Part shown: one piece after another, positions 17,784 through 27,016 of the stretch
How the letters are laid out: the number at the start of each line of letters is the position of its first letter
Numbering within the stretch: position 1 is the stretch's first letter
NCBI GenBank assembly: GCA_964616465.1
Contig: CAZTTO010000021.1
Coordinates: 1 to 54,900 of the forward strand
Origin: JAFLBI01 sp964616465
GTDB lineage: Bacteria > Bacteroidota > Bacteroidia > Chitinophagales > Chitinophagaceae
Reading direction: 5' to 3'
DNA length: 54,900 bases
Translations under genes and position numbers: made by a program
The notes under the pieces: model-generated
What the model was told of the DNA's origin: nothing
What the model saw: only the letters and a program-made list of their open reading frames with translations
Databases searched by the model: none

Positions 17784-19649
17784 TCAATCATTATACTCAG
17801 ATCCAAATTGATAAAATAACTCTGGCCAAGATAATGGTGCTGGAGTAAAAAGACCGTATTCAATACCTAATCTTAGTATTACTATATTTTTTGAAGGAAT
17901 TATGTACAGATATTGACCTTTGTTCCCCATCGCAAAAAAGTCATGTTTATTTTCTGCTCTGTTTTTTCCCCACCAGAAATATTGATAGTAAAGATTATTT
18001 GTTTTTAAAAAATCGTAATAACCGTTTGGTCTGAACACCGGTTGTGTGGAATGCTTTATCCATTCTTCAGAGATGATTGTATCTCTATTCCATCTACCTT
18101 CTTTAAGCATTAGTAATCCAATTCGTAAAAAATCTCGCGGAGTGGCATTAAAACCACTTTCCATTTTTTCAAATCCAACTTCATCTAAACTCCAACTCGC
18201 ATTTTTTTCTCCAATATAACTCCACAAATGTTCCTCAAGAAAATTTGAAACGCTTTTTTTAGTTGCACGTTCTAAAATAATACCTAATAAAATTGGATTA
18301 TAGTTATTGTATAGCCATTGCCTCTGCGGGGAATTTTCAATTAAAACTCTTTCCAGTGTTGTAGACCTTAGATCTGGAGAGATATATGTAAAGTCGTCGT
18401 CACCGGGAAAACCTTCTTCATTATACTTAATCCCAGAACTCATTAGTAATAAATCTTTTATTGAAATATTTCTAAATCTTTCATCCTTTAGTAAAAGTTC
18501 GGGGATATAATCGGTAACCTTAGCTAGTTCACTCTTTATTAATCCCAATTTGATTGCAATGCCAATTAATATACTCGTAATTGACTTTGCCATTGAAAAC
18601 GAAGTAATAGTTGAATCTTTATTAAATCCATTAAAATACTTTTCATATAAAATTTGATCATTTTGCAAGACCAAAAAAGCTGCAGTTTGACTTCTTTCTA
18701 AAAATGTTTCCCAATCTGTAGTATTAGGATAAAATTCAGTCATGAATTTTGTACTCATAAAGGCCGATCCAATAATGGATGTTTTTGATGACGAGTCTTT
18801 GAAAGATAAATTTTGAGTGCGGCTAGCATTGATAATACGCTTTTTGAAAATATAATAATCTGCAATCGATGCATCCCCTCCCTTTGACCTACCCTCTAAA
18901 GTTGATAAATCTTTGATTTGTTCCTTTTTATATTCCAATCTATGCCAGATATTCACTCCCGATAGATTATCAGACTGATGCTTTTTAATTCCCTGAAGTT
19001 TCATTTTTGTAAAACAATCAATTTTGTTTTTCGTCTTCTCATCAATAGAAGGGAATTGATATTCAATATCACCAGATTTATGTACAAAAAGTAGCCCAAT
19101 ATTCAAATCATTCGAATAACGTAATGGTAACTTATATAGAGGTATTTGCATTTCAACAACATAACCATTATCATGATACTTAACTGCTGATACAAAATCT
19201 AAAGAGAAAGAATTTGAAAGATCCTTCGAAGAGTTTAAAGTGCCGTCAAACTGATTTCCATTTATATCTACAAAGAATGTGTATGCTATTATTCCATCGC
19301 TGTAAGTATCTAAAGAAACAGCTACCCAATCATTCGATAGTATACGTTCATCATCTTTTATTAAAGAACCATATCTTTTAACATTTATTTCTCCAACCAT
19401 TTCAAATGCTATGTATGCATTTGCACTGTCGTAAGTGAAAAATGTTCTTGAGCTGATATTTCTTTCACTTGTACCAACTTTTGAATATAGACTATCAGAT
19501 ATTTTACTTTTTAACCATGCGTTTTCATTAAGCTCCCCATCAATTATTATTGATTGTCCGGTTAATAATTTATTAGGCAAGTTAACTTGAGATTGAGCTT
19601 GATCATGAATCAAGAATAAGAAAATAACAATATAAATAAAATTCGACAC
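17784..19649 (-). CDS. CBM9-like domain fused to class C beta-lactamase-type hydrolase
   Basis: 621 aa with a signal peptide (1-20); the start is GTG at 19649, as no nearby ATG gives the signal. Residues about 30-225 look like the CBM9/DOMON-type sugar-binding domain found in DUF5916 proteins (IDGELNENAWLKSKISD, SNDWVAVSLDTYSDG, VVEMQIPLYKLPLRYSN). Residues about 310-615 form a serine hydrolase fold: SMAK (352-355) is the SxxK nucleophile motif and YNN (447-449) the second motif. It is probably a periplasmic esterase or peptidase that binds a polymer through the N-terminal domain. The combination is uncommon. Confidence 0.82.
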   Translation of the reverse strand: MSNFIYIVIFLFLIHDQAQSQVNLPNKLLTGQSIIIDGELNENAWLKSKISDSLYSKVGTSERNISSRTFFTYDSANAYIAFEMVGEINVKRYGSLIKDDERILSNDWVAVSLDTYSDGIIAYTFFVDINGNQFDGTLNSSKDLSNSFSLDFVSAVKYHDNGYVVEMQIPLYKLPLRYSNDLNIGLLFVHKSGDIEYQFPSIDEKTKNKIDCFTKMKLQGIKKHQSDNLSGVNIWHRLEYKKEQIKDLSTLEGRSKGGDASIADYYIFKKRIINASRTQNLSFKDSSSKTSIIGSAFMSTKFMTEFYPNTTDWETFLERSQTAAFLVLQNDQILYEKYFNGFNKDSTITSFSMAKSITSILIGIAIKLGLIKSELAKVTDYIPELLLKDERFRNISIKDLLLMSSGIKYNEEGFPGDDDFTYISPDLRSTTLERVLIENSPQRQWLYNNYNPILLGIILERATKKSVSNFLEEHLWSYIGEKNASWSLDEVGFEKMESGFNATPRDFLRIGLLMLKEGRWNRDTIISEEWIKHSTQPVFRPNGYYDFLKTNNLYYQYFWWGKNRAENKHDFFAMGNKGQYLYIIPSKNIVILRLGIEYGLFTPAPLSWPELFYQFGSEYND

Positions 19650-19714
19650 AGTAGTGTTACTCGTTTAGGTAAAGTAGATAATTTAAAGGATAGTTTCCAT
19701 AATCAACGAATCAA

Positions 19715-20602
19715 TTACTGTTTACGTTTATGAGACTTAAAGAAATCCCATATGACCTCATTTATATCAATATGCTTTGTAGTAGGTCCTAGAGGAAGCC
19801 CAATGTTAAACGAATCAGATCCTGGCCATGTATGTCCACCACCATTGATTGTAATTAATTGCACAGTACTAGATTTATCTTTTATCATTTTAAATTCTAT
19901 ACTAGTACTATCATTTCTTGATGAATCTATTTTTGAGATACTTAATGAGGCTATATCCAACTGGTTGTTTCTTACCCAATAATCAAATGTCTGTTGTGCA
20001 GAAGAATAAGCTCCTTCTTTACCATTATAATTTACTACTCTATCAGCTGTACCATGAACTTGAAGAACACTCACATTCATAGAGCTTTTATGATAATATT
20101 TTACAGAATCTGGCAATAAACCTGATACAGAAGCAATTGCAGAAAACACCTCAGGCATTTCAGCTGCAAGCCTATGGGAAAAGAAGCCACCTCTTGAAAG
20201 TCCACAAGCAAAAATTGCATCTTTATCAATATTGTAATTTCCTTGCACATAATTTAAAATCCCTTTGATATATGATATGTCATCACTTCCATACTTATAT
20301 GACATATCAAATCCAACATTCCAATCTTGATTTTTTCCAACTGGATAAACAACAATAAAACCATACTTTTCCGCAGTTTTATTCATACCCGAGTACATCA
20401 TTTGCTCTGATGCGGTCATACCGCCACCATGAAAATTAAAAACTAAAGGAACTTGATTTGAAGAAGTACTGTTAAAAGATGATGGCACATACAAAATAAA
20501 TCTTCTTGTGTCATCCCCAATTTTTATGGGCCGAAATTGTGCGTTAACAAATGTTATGCTTACACAAAAAATTAAAAACAATAATCTAGGAGTTTTTTTC
20601 AT
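19715..20602 (-). CDS. PHB depolymerase/feruloyl esterase-like hydrolase
   Basis: 295 aa, secreted (MKKTPRLLFLIFCVSITFVN then AQ). It has an alpha/beta-hydrolase of the polyhydroxybutyrate depolymerase-like esterase family: oxyanion segment FNFHGGGMTASEQ, nucleophile elbow GLSRGG (Ser 136), a VHGTADRVVNYNG turn with the likely Asp, and GGGHTWPGS with the likely His. Such enzymes cleave polyesters or aryl esters on plant polysaccharides; the true substrate cannot be read from sequence. It is close to two serine hydrolase genes and separated by 4 bp from the gene in front, so they share a transcript. Confidence 0.86.
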   Translation of the reverse strand: MKKTPRLLFLIFCVSITFVNAQFRPIKIGDDTRRFILYVPSSFNSTSSNQVPLVFNFHGGGMTASEQMMYSGMNKTAEKYGFIVVYPVGKNQDWNVGFDMSYKYGSDDISYIKGILNYVQGNYNIDKDAIFACGLSRGGFFSHRLAAEMPEVFSAIASVSGLLPDSVKYYHKSSMNVSVLQVHGTADRVVNYNGKEGAYSSAQQTFDYWVRNNQLDIASLSISKIDSSRNDSTSIEFKMIKDKSSTVQLITINGGGHTWPGSDSFNIGLPLGPTTKHIDINEVIWDFFKSHKRKQ

Positions 20603-20605
20603 AAT

Positions 20606-21010
20606 TTATATTTTATTGATTTTAAATAAATTTCCGAACAATAAGTATCCAAAAAGAATTGTAAATGCCAAGAATATGAGGAAAAGAGACCATATAAAAT
20701 TGGACGATTCTTTCCCCGAATAACTATATTTTAAAATAGAAAAAGTCGCAATAAAATAATGATAAAAATTACCAATGCATAAAGGTCTTGCATATATTCC
20801 ACCTATTGGAAGTGACTTTGCAAACCAGTTAACAAAGCCAAATGCTACATAAAGAGCACCTGATATTTGAATGAACAAAAGTATTGATGGTTGATTAATT
20901 TGAACTGTAGAAGACACTATTTCAAAAGGGTTAAATACAGCTAAAGCTCCAATAATGAAAAGGAACAATGCATTTAAAGTCATTACTGATTTGGTAAAAG
21001 TCGGTTTCAT
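20606..21010 (-). CDS. Small membrane protein, about four helices
   Basis: 134 aa from the ATG at 21010; the frame also opens at a TTG two codons earlier. Hydrophobic helices are spread along the whole chain, including SVMTLNALFLFIIGALAVF and FIWSLFLIFLAFTILFGYLL. No catalytic residues are evident. It lies 4 bp before the esterase gene and 24 bp after the serine hydrolase gene, so it is part of that operon. Function unknown. Confidence 0.65.
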   Translation of the reverse strand: MKPTFTKSVMTLNALFLFIIGALAVFNPFEIVSSTVQINQPSILLFIQISGALYVAFGFVNWFAKSLPIGGIYARPLCIGNFYHYFIATFSILKYSYSGKESSNFIWSLFLIFLAFTILFGYLLFGNLFKINKI

Positions 21011-21034
21011 TATCAAACGATTTCAATAGTAGAA

Positions 21035-22078
21035 TTAATCCAGCGACTTTATTAATTTGATCATAGTTCTAAATGACAAGTCAGGATACGCCACCTGATT
21101 AACTGTTCCAGCTATATAAAGCTTTTTAGCAGGATTACAATAAGCTAATGCACCTGAAAGGCCAGAATGCCCAATTAAATCGGGCAAATTACCAGTAGGA
21201 TTAAATATCCATGGAAGCTTAAATAAATGAATTCCGATACCAGAGCGCATTGGGAAAAATATCTTATTCCAAACTTGCAGTTCGTTGATATAATTAGCTG
21301 GAAATAGTTTGCCTGTAAAAAAAGCTTCGACAAATGTTAACATGTCCTTAGAAGTGGATACCATACCTCCATCACACTCAAAAGATTTCATTGCCTTAGG
21401 AATATGAAGTTTTGCATTTTTGAAATAAATGTCAATAGGCCTTTTATCTTCTATATCAACAAATAAGAATGTATTAGATAGTTCTAAAGGATCGATTATT
21501 ATTTTTTTACACAAATCGCTATATGATTCACCAGTTATGTTTTCTATAATTCTACCCAATAACTGAAAATTAGTGTCAGAATAATGAGCCTTACCTATAG
21601 TCCCTGGTATAAATAAAGGTCTAATATTTTTTGTTCGATTTATCAGCCCTGCAAAGGACCACTCTTGATCCTGCCCTGCTTTGATTTGATCTTCCAAACT
21701 AGTACCATTTGAGTCTTTATCCTGAAAGTAATCAGGCAGTCCAGATGTATGAGACAAAAGGTTCAAAACAGTTATTTTGTCAGAGTATTCAATTCCTTTA
21801 TAAACATGTAAGTCTTTAATAAAAGAAGGATCAATGAATTTTGAAATAAAATCATCAAAATTTAGTTTTCCAGAAGCTTTGAGTATAAGTATCAAGGCTG
21901 TTGTAAATAATTTAGTAGTACTGGCAATAAAATATTGTTGACTAATTGTAAGATCACCAGCAGCTCCTTGCCAGGTAAAATCATCCCGCTTAACAGCAAA
22001 ACTTGCACCAAAAGCCTTTTTACTATTAACTAGATCTTCGAGAATCTTTTGCAATGAATTATATCTTTCAATATTCAT
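21035..22078 (-). CDS. Serine hydrolase, class C beta-lactamase fold
   Basis: 347 aa without a clear signal peptide, so perhaps cytoplasmic. Motifs: STTK (53-56) as SxxK, YSD (166-168) in place of the usual YxN, and GHSGLSGAL near residue 300 in the position of the KTG/HxG box. The family includes esterases, D-amino-acid peptidases and penicillin-binding proteins, and sequence alone does not separate them. It is first in a likely operon with the membrane protein and the esterase. Confidence 0.83.
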   Translation of the reverse strand: MNIERYNSLQKILEDLVNSKKAFGASFAVKRDDFTWQGAAGDLTISQQYFIASTTKLFTTALILILKASGKLNFDDFISKFIDPSFIKDLHVYKGIEYSDKITVLNLLSHTSGLPDYFQDKDSNGTSLEDQIKAGQDQEWSFAGLINRTKNIRPLFIPGTIGKAHYSDTNFQLLGRIIENITGESYSDLCKKIIIDPLELSNTFLFVDIEDKRPIDIYFKNAKLHIPKAMKSFECDGGMVSTSKDMLTFVEAFFTGKLFPANYINELQVWNKIFFPMRSGIGIHLFKLPWIFNPTGNLPDLIGHSGLSGALAYCNPAKKLYIAGTVNQVAYPDLSFRTMIKLIKSLD

Positions 22079-22192
22079 AAATATTGACTAAACACCTTTC
22101 CAGGATCATGAATCCTTCATAAGCCTAAGTGTTCAATTCAACAGCGAAAATTCAATTCAAACTCCAATTTACAATTAACATATGGTAAAAAA

Positions 22193-22774
22193 TTACCTAA
22201 TACGTCTAATTCTGCTAAGACTTTGTGGCGTAATTCCTAAATATGATGCTATGTGTTGTTGAGCGACTCTATTATGAATATTAGGGAACTGAAGCAATAA
22301 TAAGTCATACCTCTCTTTTGCGGTTTTAGTTAGCAATTCAATTTGTTGTTGTTGTTTATTTACAAAAGACATTTCAGCCGCCACCAATCGTATAACTTTT
22401 CCTATTGAGCTCTGTGTGATTTTATTATAATTACTTTTCGACATCCTTAACATTTCGCATGGCTCTAAGGCAATAATCGCTAGTGGAGTAGGCTGATCAG
22501 TTAGTAAAGACATATAGTCGGTACAAAAATGTCCATCAAAAGCAAAATCTAGACAAACCGATGTATTTTCCTTCCACAAAAAGAGACCAGCAGAACCTTT
22601 AATGATGAAATAAAAGTATCGTTCTAAAGTATTTTGATCTTTAATTTTTTGATCCTTAGAAAATTTGATATAGTCACAATGATCAACAAATTCTTCCCAG
22701 GCGTTTACTGGAGCAGAAAAATAAGGATCAAATGCCTCCTTTAATAAAGATACAAAGTGACTTTTGCTAGTCAT
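22193..22774 (-). CDS. Crp/Fnr family transcription regulator
   Basis: 193 aa. It has an N-terminal cyclic-nucleotide-binding-like beta barrel (YFYFIIKGSAGLFLWKEN, CLDFAFDGHFCTDYMSLL), a long dimer helix, and a C-terminal winged helix-turn-helix with VAQQHIASYLGITPQSLSRI. The Arg that binds cAMP in Crp is not evident, so the ligand may differ or be absent. It lies 114 bp upstream of the serine hydrolase operon in the same direction and may control it. Confidence 0.88.
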   Translation of the reverse strand: MTSKSHFVSLLKEAFDPYFSAPVNAWEEFVDHCDYIKFSKDQKIKDQNTLERYFYFIIKGSAGLFLWKENTSVCLDFAFDGHFCTDYMSLLTDQPTPLAIIALEPCEMLRMSKSNYNKITQSSIGKVIRLVAAEMSFVNKQQQQIELLTKTAKERYDLLLLQFPNIHNRVAQQHIASYLGITPQSLSRIRRIR

Positions 22775-22984
22775 TTGATTACAATACTTTTTTTGAAATA
22801 AGTTGAAATTAAAAAATGATTATTAGAATAAAGAATTTAGGACAACCAAAATGATATATTTTCCATTTTGATACCTCAACTATTTCTTAACTAAAGACAA
22901 AATTTTGTGAAATATTAATTTATGAGTCAAGCCATGACTACCAAATTGTAGATATAATTAATAGTGTATTTGGCACCAAATCTC

Positions 22985-23157
22985 ATAATCTGTATGACTA
23001 TAAAATTAATAGCTATAATACCCTTAGCCAACTTCTGGCAGCATGTGTATTCAAAGGATAGATAACACCCCAGAAAACCCAAGAAAGGACCTTCCTAGAT
23101 TTATATAGCCCCTAAGCAATAAACCCCTACCAGTGATGGTGGGGGTTTTAGTTTTAA
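22985..23157 (+). pseudogene. Remnant of the 67-aa membrane protein gene and its terminator
   Basis: From about 23055 to 23155 the sequence is nearly the same as 30084-30176: AAAGGACAGATAACACC versus AAAGGATAGATAACACC, then CCAAGAAAGGACCTTCCTAG, TTTATATAG and the CCCCT...GGGGG hairpin. Further left (22985-23050) similarity to the end of the intact gene is weak but traceable. A length change of one base shifts the frame, so no product is expected. It marks the left side of a direct repeat around the island 23.06-30.18 kb. Confidence 0.8.
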
Positions 23158-23175
23158 CCAAATTCACTATTAAAT

Positions 23176-23381
23176 TTATTTGTCAGGGTTTGAATCTTCA
23201 AGGTCTTTTATTAAAATATCAGAAATAATTTCAGCCAATACTCAATATCTTCGAGCTGTTCATCACTGAGCTCTTCTTTATCATCATTTAATACAACATC
23301 TTTTTCTACTATCACTTTTTGCTATTTGTGAGCAAAACCCTATTTATGGGAGAGCTCATGGTTAATAATATCACTTACAAG
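23176..23381 (-). pseudogene. Decayed HExxH protein fragment
   Basis: On the minus strand LVSDIINHELSHK ends at a stop (23340-23342). Past the stop another frame reads QKVIVEKDVVLNDDKEELSD and EQLEDIEYW, and after one more shift AEIISDILIKDLEDSNPDK before TAA at 23176. The fragments are in register with one another if one stop and one frameshift are ignored. NHELSH is the zinc-ligand form HExxH, so this may be the rest of a small zinc-dependent peptidase-like gene. It is short and uncertain. Confidence 0.4.
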
Positions 23382-23437
23382 ATTATTCTATAAAGGCTAT
23401 TTTCTTGTTTAAGTATATAAATCGATATAATATTATT

Positions 23438-24190
23438 TTATTCAAAAAGAATTTCACCTCTTTCAATCTTTTCGTTCAGTATGGATAATTCCTTTGCAGA
23501 ACCATATAGCTTCATTACTAAACCAAGACTTAAAAGAGGTGAAAATGCAGCCAGCTTTTTATTCAAAGAAAAGAGTAGAAAAAAGATAGTAATTAAATTT
23601 ACAGAAATAAAAATCGCAAGAAACTTTTTTGTAATCTTTTTAGCCATCCAACTTTCTCTAAAATAAAATTCAGAATTTGTGCTCGTTGCAGGAATAGACT
23701 TTAAATAGGAAATAAATCTATTTATAAATATTTTTTCATTTTCGTTCAAAGTAATAGTTGCGTTATAAATTTTATCTGAATAGGATAATTTAAAAGCTAA
23801 AGTATAAACCAGTTTAATATTCTGCTGTATTTCTGTTATTAGAAAATAATTAAGATCAGACTTATTGATCTCAATATGTTTTTCTTTAAACAATAAAGAC
23901 GAATCAGTTTTAATTGATATTCCTTCATTTGATAAAATGATATGAGTTTTCACCTTACATAACTTGACTATTTTCTTACCAAGTAATAAAAACAAAAATT
24001 GCAAACCTAAAATAGTCCATGCAATTTTATTGAAAATGCTTCCATGCATATGAACTAATTCCTTTAAGATTGTGAAATGGCGTAGAAATCCTAAAATCAT
24101 AAAGACCATTAAAGGTGCAAAAAAAATAAGCCAAACGTGCAGGCTTTTTAAATTAAGAAAATGAAACTCTTCTGATTGATTATTGGGCAT
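23438..24190 (-). CDS. Membrane protein, paralogue 1 of 3
   Basis: 250 aa. Two N-terminal hydrophobic helices (about 15-35 and 48-70) are followed by a soluble domain with IILSNEGISIKT, FKEKHIEINKSDLNYFLITE and FINRFISYLKSIP. Two C-terminal helices (about 185-225) precede LSILNEKIERGE. The architecture resembles PH-domain-like bacterial membrane proteins, but no family is assigned. The next two genes encode clear homologues, so this is a tandem triplication. The gaps (91 and 204 bp) suggest separate or loosely coupled expression. Confidence 0.75.
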   Translation of the reverse strand: MPNNQSEEFHFLNLKSLHVWLIFFAPLMVFMILGFLRHFTILKELVHMHGSIFNKIAWTILGLQFLFLLLGKKIVKLCKVKTHIILSNEGISIKTDSSLLFKEKHIEINKSDLNYFLITEIQQNIKLVYTLAFKLSYSDKIYNATITLNENEKIFINRFISYLKSIPATSTNSEFYFRESWMAKKITKKFLAIFISVNLITIFFLLFSLNKKLAAFSPLLSLGLVMKLYGSAKELSILNEKIERGEILFE

Positions 24191-24281
24191 TGAAATGAAG
24201 TTTTGTAACTATAAATGAAAACTTTCTATAAGATTCAGTCTGATTGTGTAATTAAACCTCTGTTGTTTGAAATTATGAAAC

Positions 24282-25019
24282 TTAAACGAAAGGATATTCA
24301 TTCTTTTTAATCCTTTCATGCAACATAGATAGATCCTTTGAACTCGTGAAAAGCTGCAATAAAATTGCAAGACTAAGAAAAGTTGAAAAAGCGACAACTT
24401 TTTTCCCCTGTATGAATAATATTGAAATCAGTGATATAGCAAATAAAATATAAAGAGCTAGCCATCTTCTAATATTCTTTTTTGAAATCCAGAAATCTTT
24501 AAAGTAAAAATTAAGGTTTTTTCCTTCTTCCTCAATTTGCTTTAGATATAAAATGAATTTATTAATAAATTCCTTTTCACTTTCATTCAAAATGAAATAG
24601 GCAAAATAATTTTTATTGCTATACGAAAGTTTAAAAGCTATATTGTAAGTATTTTTTAAATTAAAAGAATATTCAGTAATCTGAAAATAATTTATTTCGC
24701 TTCGGTCTATCTCAATATTTTTTTCTTTAAAGAAAAGAGTAGATTCACTTTTTATAATACAGCGATCTTCTGATAATAATACTTTCGTTTTTAGCAGAAA
24801 TGGTTTTCTGGTTATTTTCATAAATACTATAAAAAGCAATTGTAACAGAAGTAAAAACCTAAAGGAAAATATGGAAAAAAAAGGAGAATACTCTAAGGCA
24901 AGGCAATCATGAATTGAAAATATAATTACTATAATTATGAAAGGAGACATCGAAAACAAGAAGAACAAATTGCGCTTCATGTTAATAAAATGAAACTCTT
25001 CCAGTTTATTTGTTGACAT
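24282..25019 (-). CDS. Membrane protein, paralogue 2 of 3
   Basis: 245 aa, the same four-helix layout and internal motifs as the flanking genes: EEFHFINMKRNLFFLFSMSP at the start, FFKEKNIEIDRSEINYFQIT in the middle, and LSMLHERIKKNEYPFV at the end. Conservation is highest in the middle soluble segment and the last 20 residues, and low in the membrane helices. Function unknown. A and T are unusually frequent, as in all three copies. Confidence 0.75.
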   Translation of the reverse strand: MSTNKLEEFHFINMKRNLFFLFSMSPFIIIVIIFSIHDCLALEYSPFFSIFSFRFLLLLQLLFIVFMKITRKPFLLKTKVLLSEDRCIIKSESTLFFKEKNIEIDRSEINYFQITEYSFNLKNTYNIAFKLSYSNKNYFAYFILNESEKEFINKFILYLKQIEEEGKNLNFYFKDFWISKKNIRRWLALYILFAISLISILFIQGKKVVAFSTFLSLAILLQLFTSSKDLSMLHERIKKNEYPFV

Positions 25020-25223
25020 GTAATGTGTTTAGTATTGAAATAAATTATCAGTTTGCCCAGTAAATACTCCAGCCAAATAAAGTAACTATAAATAACCTAA
25101 TTTACAATGCTGTTACAGTTTTTCCAAAAAGCTAAGGAGCAGCTAAAGCTATCTATTCCAATATAAATACACCAAAATCAATTCCTTCATTAATAGTTAG
25201 GCCTCTATAGCCCCAATTTTTAC

Positions 25224-25976
25224 TCATACAATTGGAAAATCATTTTTTTCAATCTTATCATTCAAAATTGCTAAATTCTTTGATGAACCTATAATTTGAA
25301 TAAGTAACCCTGCTGCAATAAGAATTGGGAATGCTCTAGTTTTGTTATCCACTTCAAAAAGTATAAAGAAAAAGGAGGCAAAGATTAAACCAAGCCAAAT
25401 TTTAAGAAACTTTCTTGTTGAACTTTTTGCAAGCCAGAAATATTTGAAACAAAATTCGGGGTTTATACTTTTTTCTTTAAGATCCTTGAGATACTGAATA
25501 AGTCTGTTTACAAAGTTTTTTTCTTCATCATTTAAATTAATGAATGCGGTATATTTTTCATTAAAGTAGTAGAGTGAAAAGGAAATACTATAAAAGTTTT
25601 TAGGATTAAATGCATATTCAGTTATAATAAAAGAATTCATCTCATTTGTTCTTATTACAATATTTTGCTTTTTGAAAAAAAAATTATCTTCAGTTTTTAT
25701 ACTTATTCCTTCATTAGACAAAATGAAAACTGTTTTAATCTTAAATAACTTAAAACTTTTTTTTGCTAGGAAAAACATAACGATCTGGATAAATAAAATA
25801 GTATACACTATTATATTAAAGATTTTACCTGAAAAAGAAAAAAAAATTTTATAAAATTCAGAGTAATCTAAAATCAAAAAAAGTATAAGTAAAATAAGAG
25901 GGCTCATTAAAAATAAAAAAAAATGATATCGCTTTATATTAAAAAAACTGAATTCGTTTGATCCATTTATTTGCAT
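25224..25976 (-). CDS. Membrane protein, paralogue 3 of 3
   Basis: 250 aa, upstream member of the tandem set. It has NEFSFFNIKRYHFFLFLMSP at the N-terminus, FILSNEGISIKTEDNFFFKK in the soluble domain, FVNRLIQYLKDLKEK, and LAILNDKIEKNDFPIV at the end. The segment ILSNEGISIKT is shared almost exactly with paralogue 1, so these two are closest. No enzymatic motif was found. Paralogous arrays of small membrane proteins are common for immunity genes, but no toxin gene is adjacent. Confidence 0.75.
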   Translation of the reverse strand: MQINGSNEFSFFNIKRYHFFLFLMSPLILLILFLILDYSEFYKIFFSFSGKIFNIIVYTILFIQIVMFFLAKKSFKLFKIKTVFILSNEGISIKTEDNFFFKKQNIVIRTNEMNSFIITEYAFNPKNFYSISFSLYYFNEKYTAFINLNDEEKNFVNRLIQYLKDLKEKSINPEFCFKYFWLAKSSTRKFLKIWLGLIFASFFFILFEVDNKTRAFPILIAAGLLIQIIGSSKNLAILNDKIEKNDFPIV

Positions 25977-26202
25977 AAAAATTCGTTATAATCATTAATT
26001 ATTAACTACCAAGTGCAATAATTAATTCCAAATACTCTTTAATTTGAATAATATATCACAATTAAGGAAGCATATCCACTGCAATTAAGGAGAGCTTCTC
26101 AGTTTGAGATAACTTAAAAAGGTTTCTTTCAATTTTTATTGAAGTACTTAAAATAACTTTTACAAAACAAATATTAGGCTACCTTTTTTTACAAAAAAAT
26201 TA

Positions 26203-26228
26203 ATCCCAAGATTATTTTCTTGGGGTTT
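26203..26228 (-). terminator. Terminator of DUF6876-like gene, copy A
   Basis: CCCAAG (26205-26210) pairs with CTTGGG (26219-26224) across ATTATTTT. On the minus strand the stem is followed by a T-rich stretch (plus-strand A's at 26191-26198). It lies a few bases after the stop of the gene at 26234. Confidence 0.65.
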
Positions 26229-26813
26229 TCAACTTAATATTCACTTGGCAATAGCAACACACCATCTACCAACCAAAGTGTGAGCTCATCATCTTCAAAA
26301 TCGCTGAACGGGATGTTTTGATGAGTGATGTGGTTATCATTGCCATCTGAACAAGTGGCTTTAAATCTGCTACCTTTTATTCTTTCTAGCTTCCATACTT
26401 GGAACCTTTGATTGCGAACGATTGAACGAAGCTGATGGCTAAAGATGAGGTCGACGAACCAATAACAGGATAATTCATCGGCTACTTCCTTCACTCCGCT
26501 GGTGAATGTAGTGTTGAACAGCTTGTGGCGGTAATAGGCTGCTGCTCCGTTGCATTGCTGAAAACGATGGTTTGCATTCTTCATAGTGTTTCACATTTAA
26601 TTGTTAAAAGAAAAAAATGAAAAAAAGAAAGCAATTCCATCAGGTGGCTAGACCAGTCTTCACGTACAAAAAACACAATCGGACGCTAGATGCTCCTTGC
26701 GCTGATGTGAGAAGTTAATGCTAGGGAATGAAGACCAAATTGGATCTCAATAGATTTTTAAATAACGATTGGTTAGACAGCCAAAACAAGCAGACAGGTA
26801 TGCAAGCTACATC
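26221..26813. repeat. Long dispersed repeat, short version (copy A)
   Basis: 26221-26651 (gene plus 5' leader up to CCATCAGGTGGC) is nearly identical to 41496-41926. After a junction, 26670-26813 (CGGACGCT, GATGC, GGGAATGAA, GACAGCC, AAGCAGACAGG in order) matches 42553-42676 more loosely. Copy B has about 600 bp of GC-rich sequence at the junction that copy A lacks. The left part is far better conserved than the right. Confidence 0.85.
26234..26584 (-). CDS. DUF6876-like protein, copy A
   Basis: 116 aa, same protein sequence as the gene at 41509. YYRHKLFNTTFTSGVKEVAD, ELSCYWFVDLIFSHQL and FQVWKLERIKGSRFKATCSD match the pattern I associate with DUF6876, a family of unknown function on bacterial mobile elements and plasmids. 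The C-terminus is acidic (DFEDDELTLWLVDGVLLLP). No catalytic residues are assigned. Exact protein identity of copies 15 kb apart points to a recent duplication or gene conversion. Confidence 0.75.
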   Translation of the reverse strand: MKNANHRFQQCNGAAAYYRHKLFNTTFTSGVKEVADELSCYWFVDLIFSHQLRSIVRNQRFQVWKLERIKGSRFKATCSDGNDNHITHQNIPFSDFEDDELTLWLVDGVLLLPSEY

Positions 26814-26918
26814 TTCATAATTGACCAAACTTGCTCTTTGAAAGAAGAGGATGTGAATTTTGTTACTCATAGCTTATAAACGATTGATTAGATGGATAAT
26901 AACATGAATTTACCACTT

Positions 26919-26961
26919 TTCGCGGTATCATTTTCAATCGTGCCTTCAATGATACCGCGAA
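26919..26961. repeat. 14-bp perfect inverted repeat (operator-like)
   Basis: TTCGCGGTATCATT (26919-26932) and AATGATACCGCGAA (26948-26961) with a 15-nt spacer; ATGATACC then appears a third time at 26961-26968. It is followed by T5, so it could be a terminator, but the regular GGTATCATT core suggests a protein binding site. Apart from this, 26814-27016 has no features. Confidence 0.6.
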
Positions 26962-27016
26962 TGATACCTTTTTAGTACTTAAAATAGCTATTCAGAACTG
27001 TAAAGAATCCATAAAA

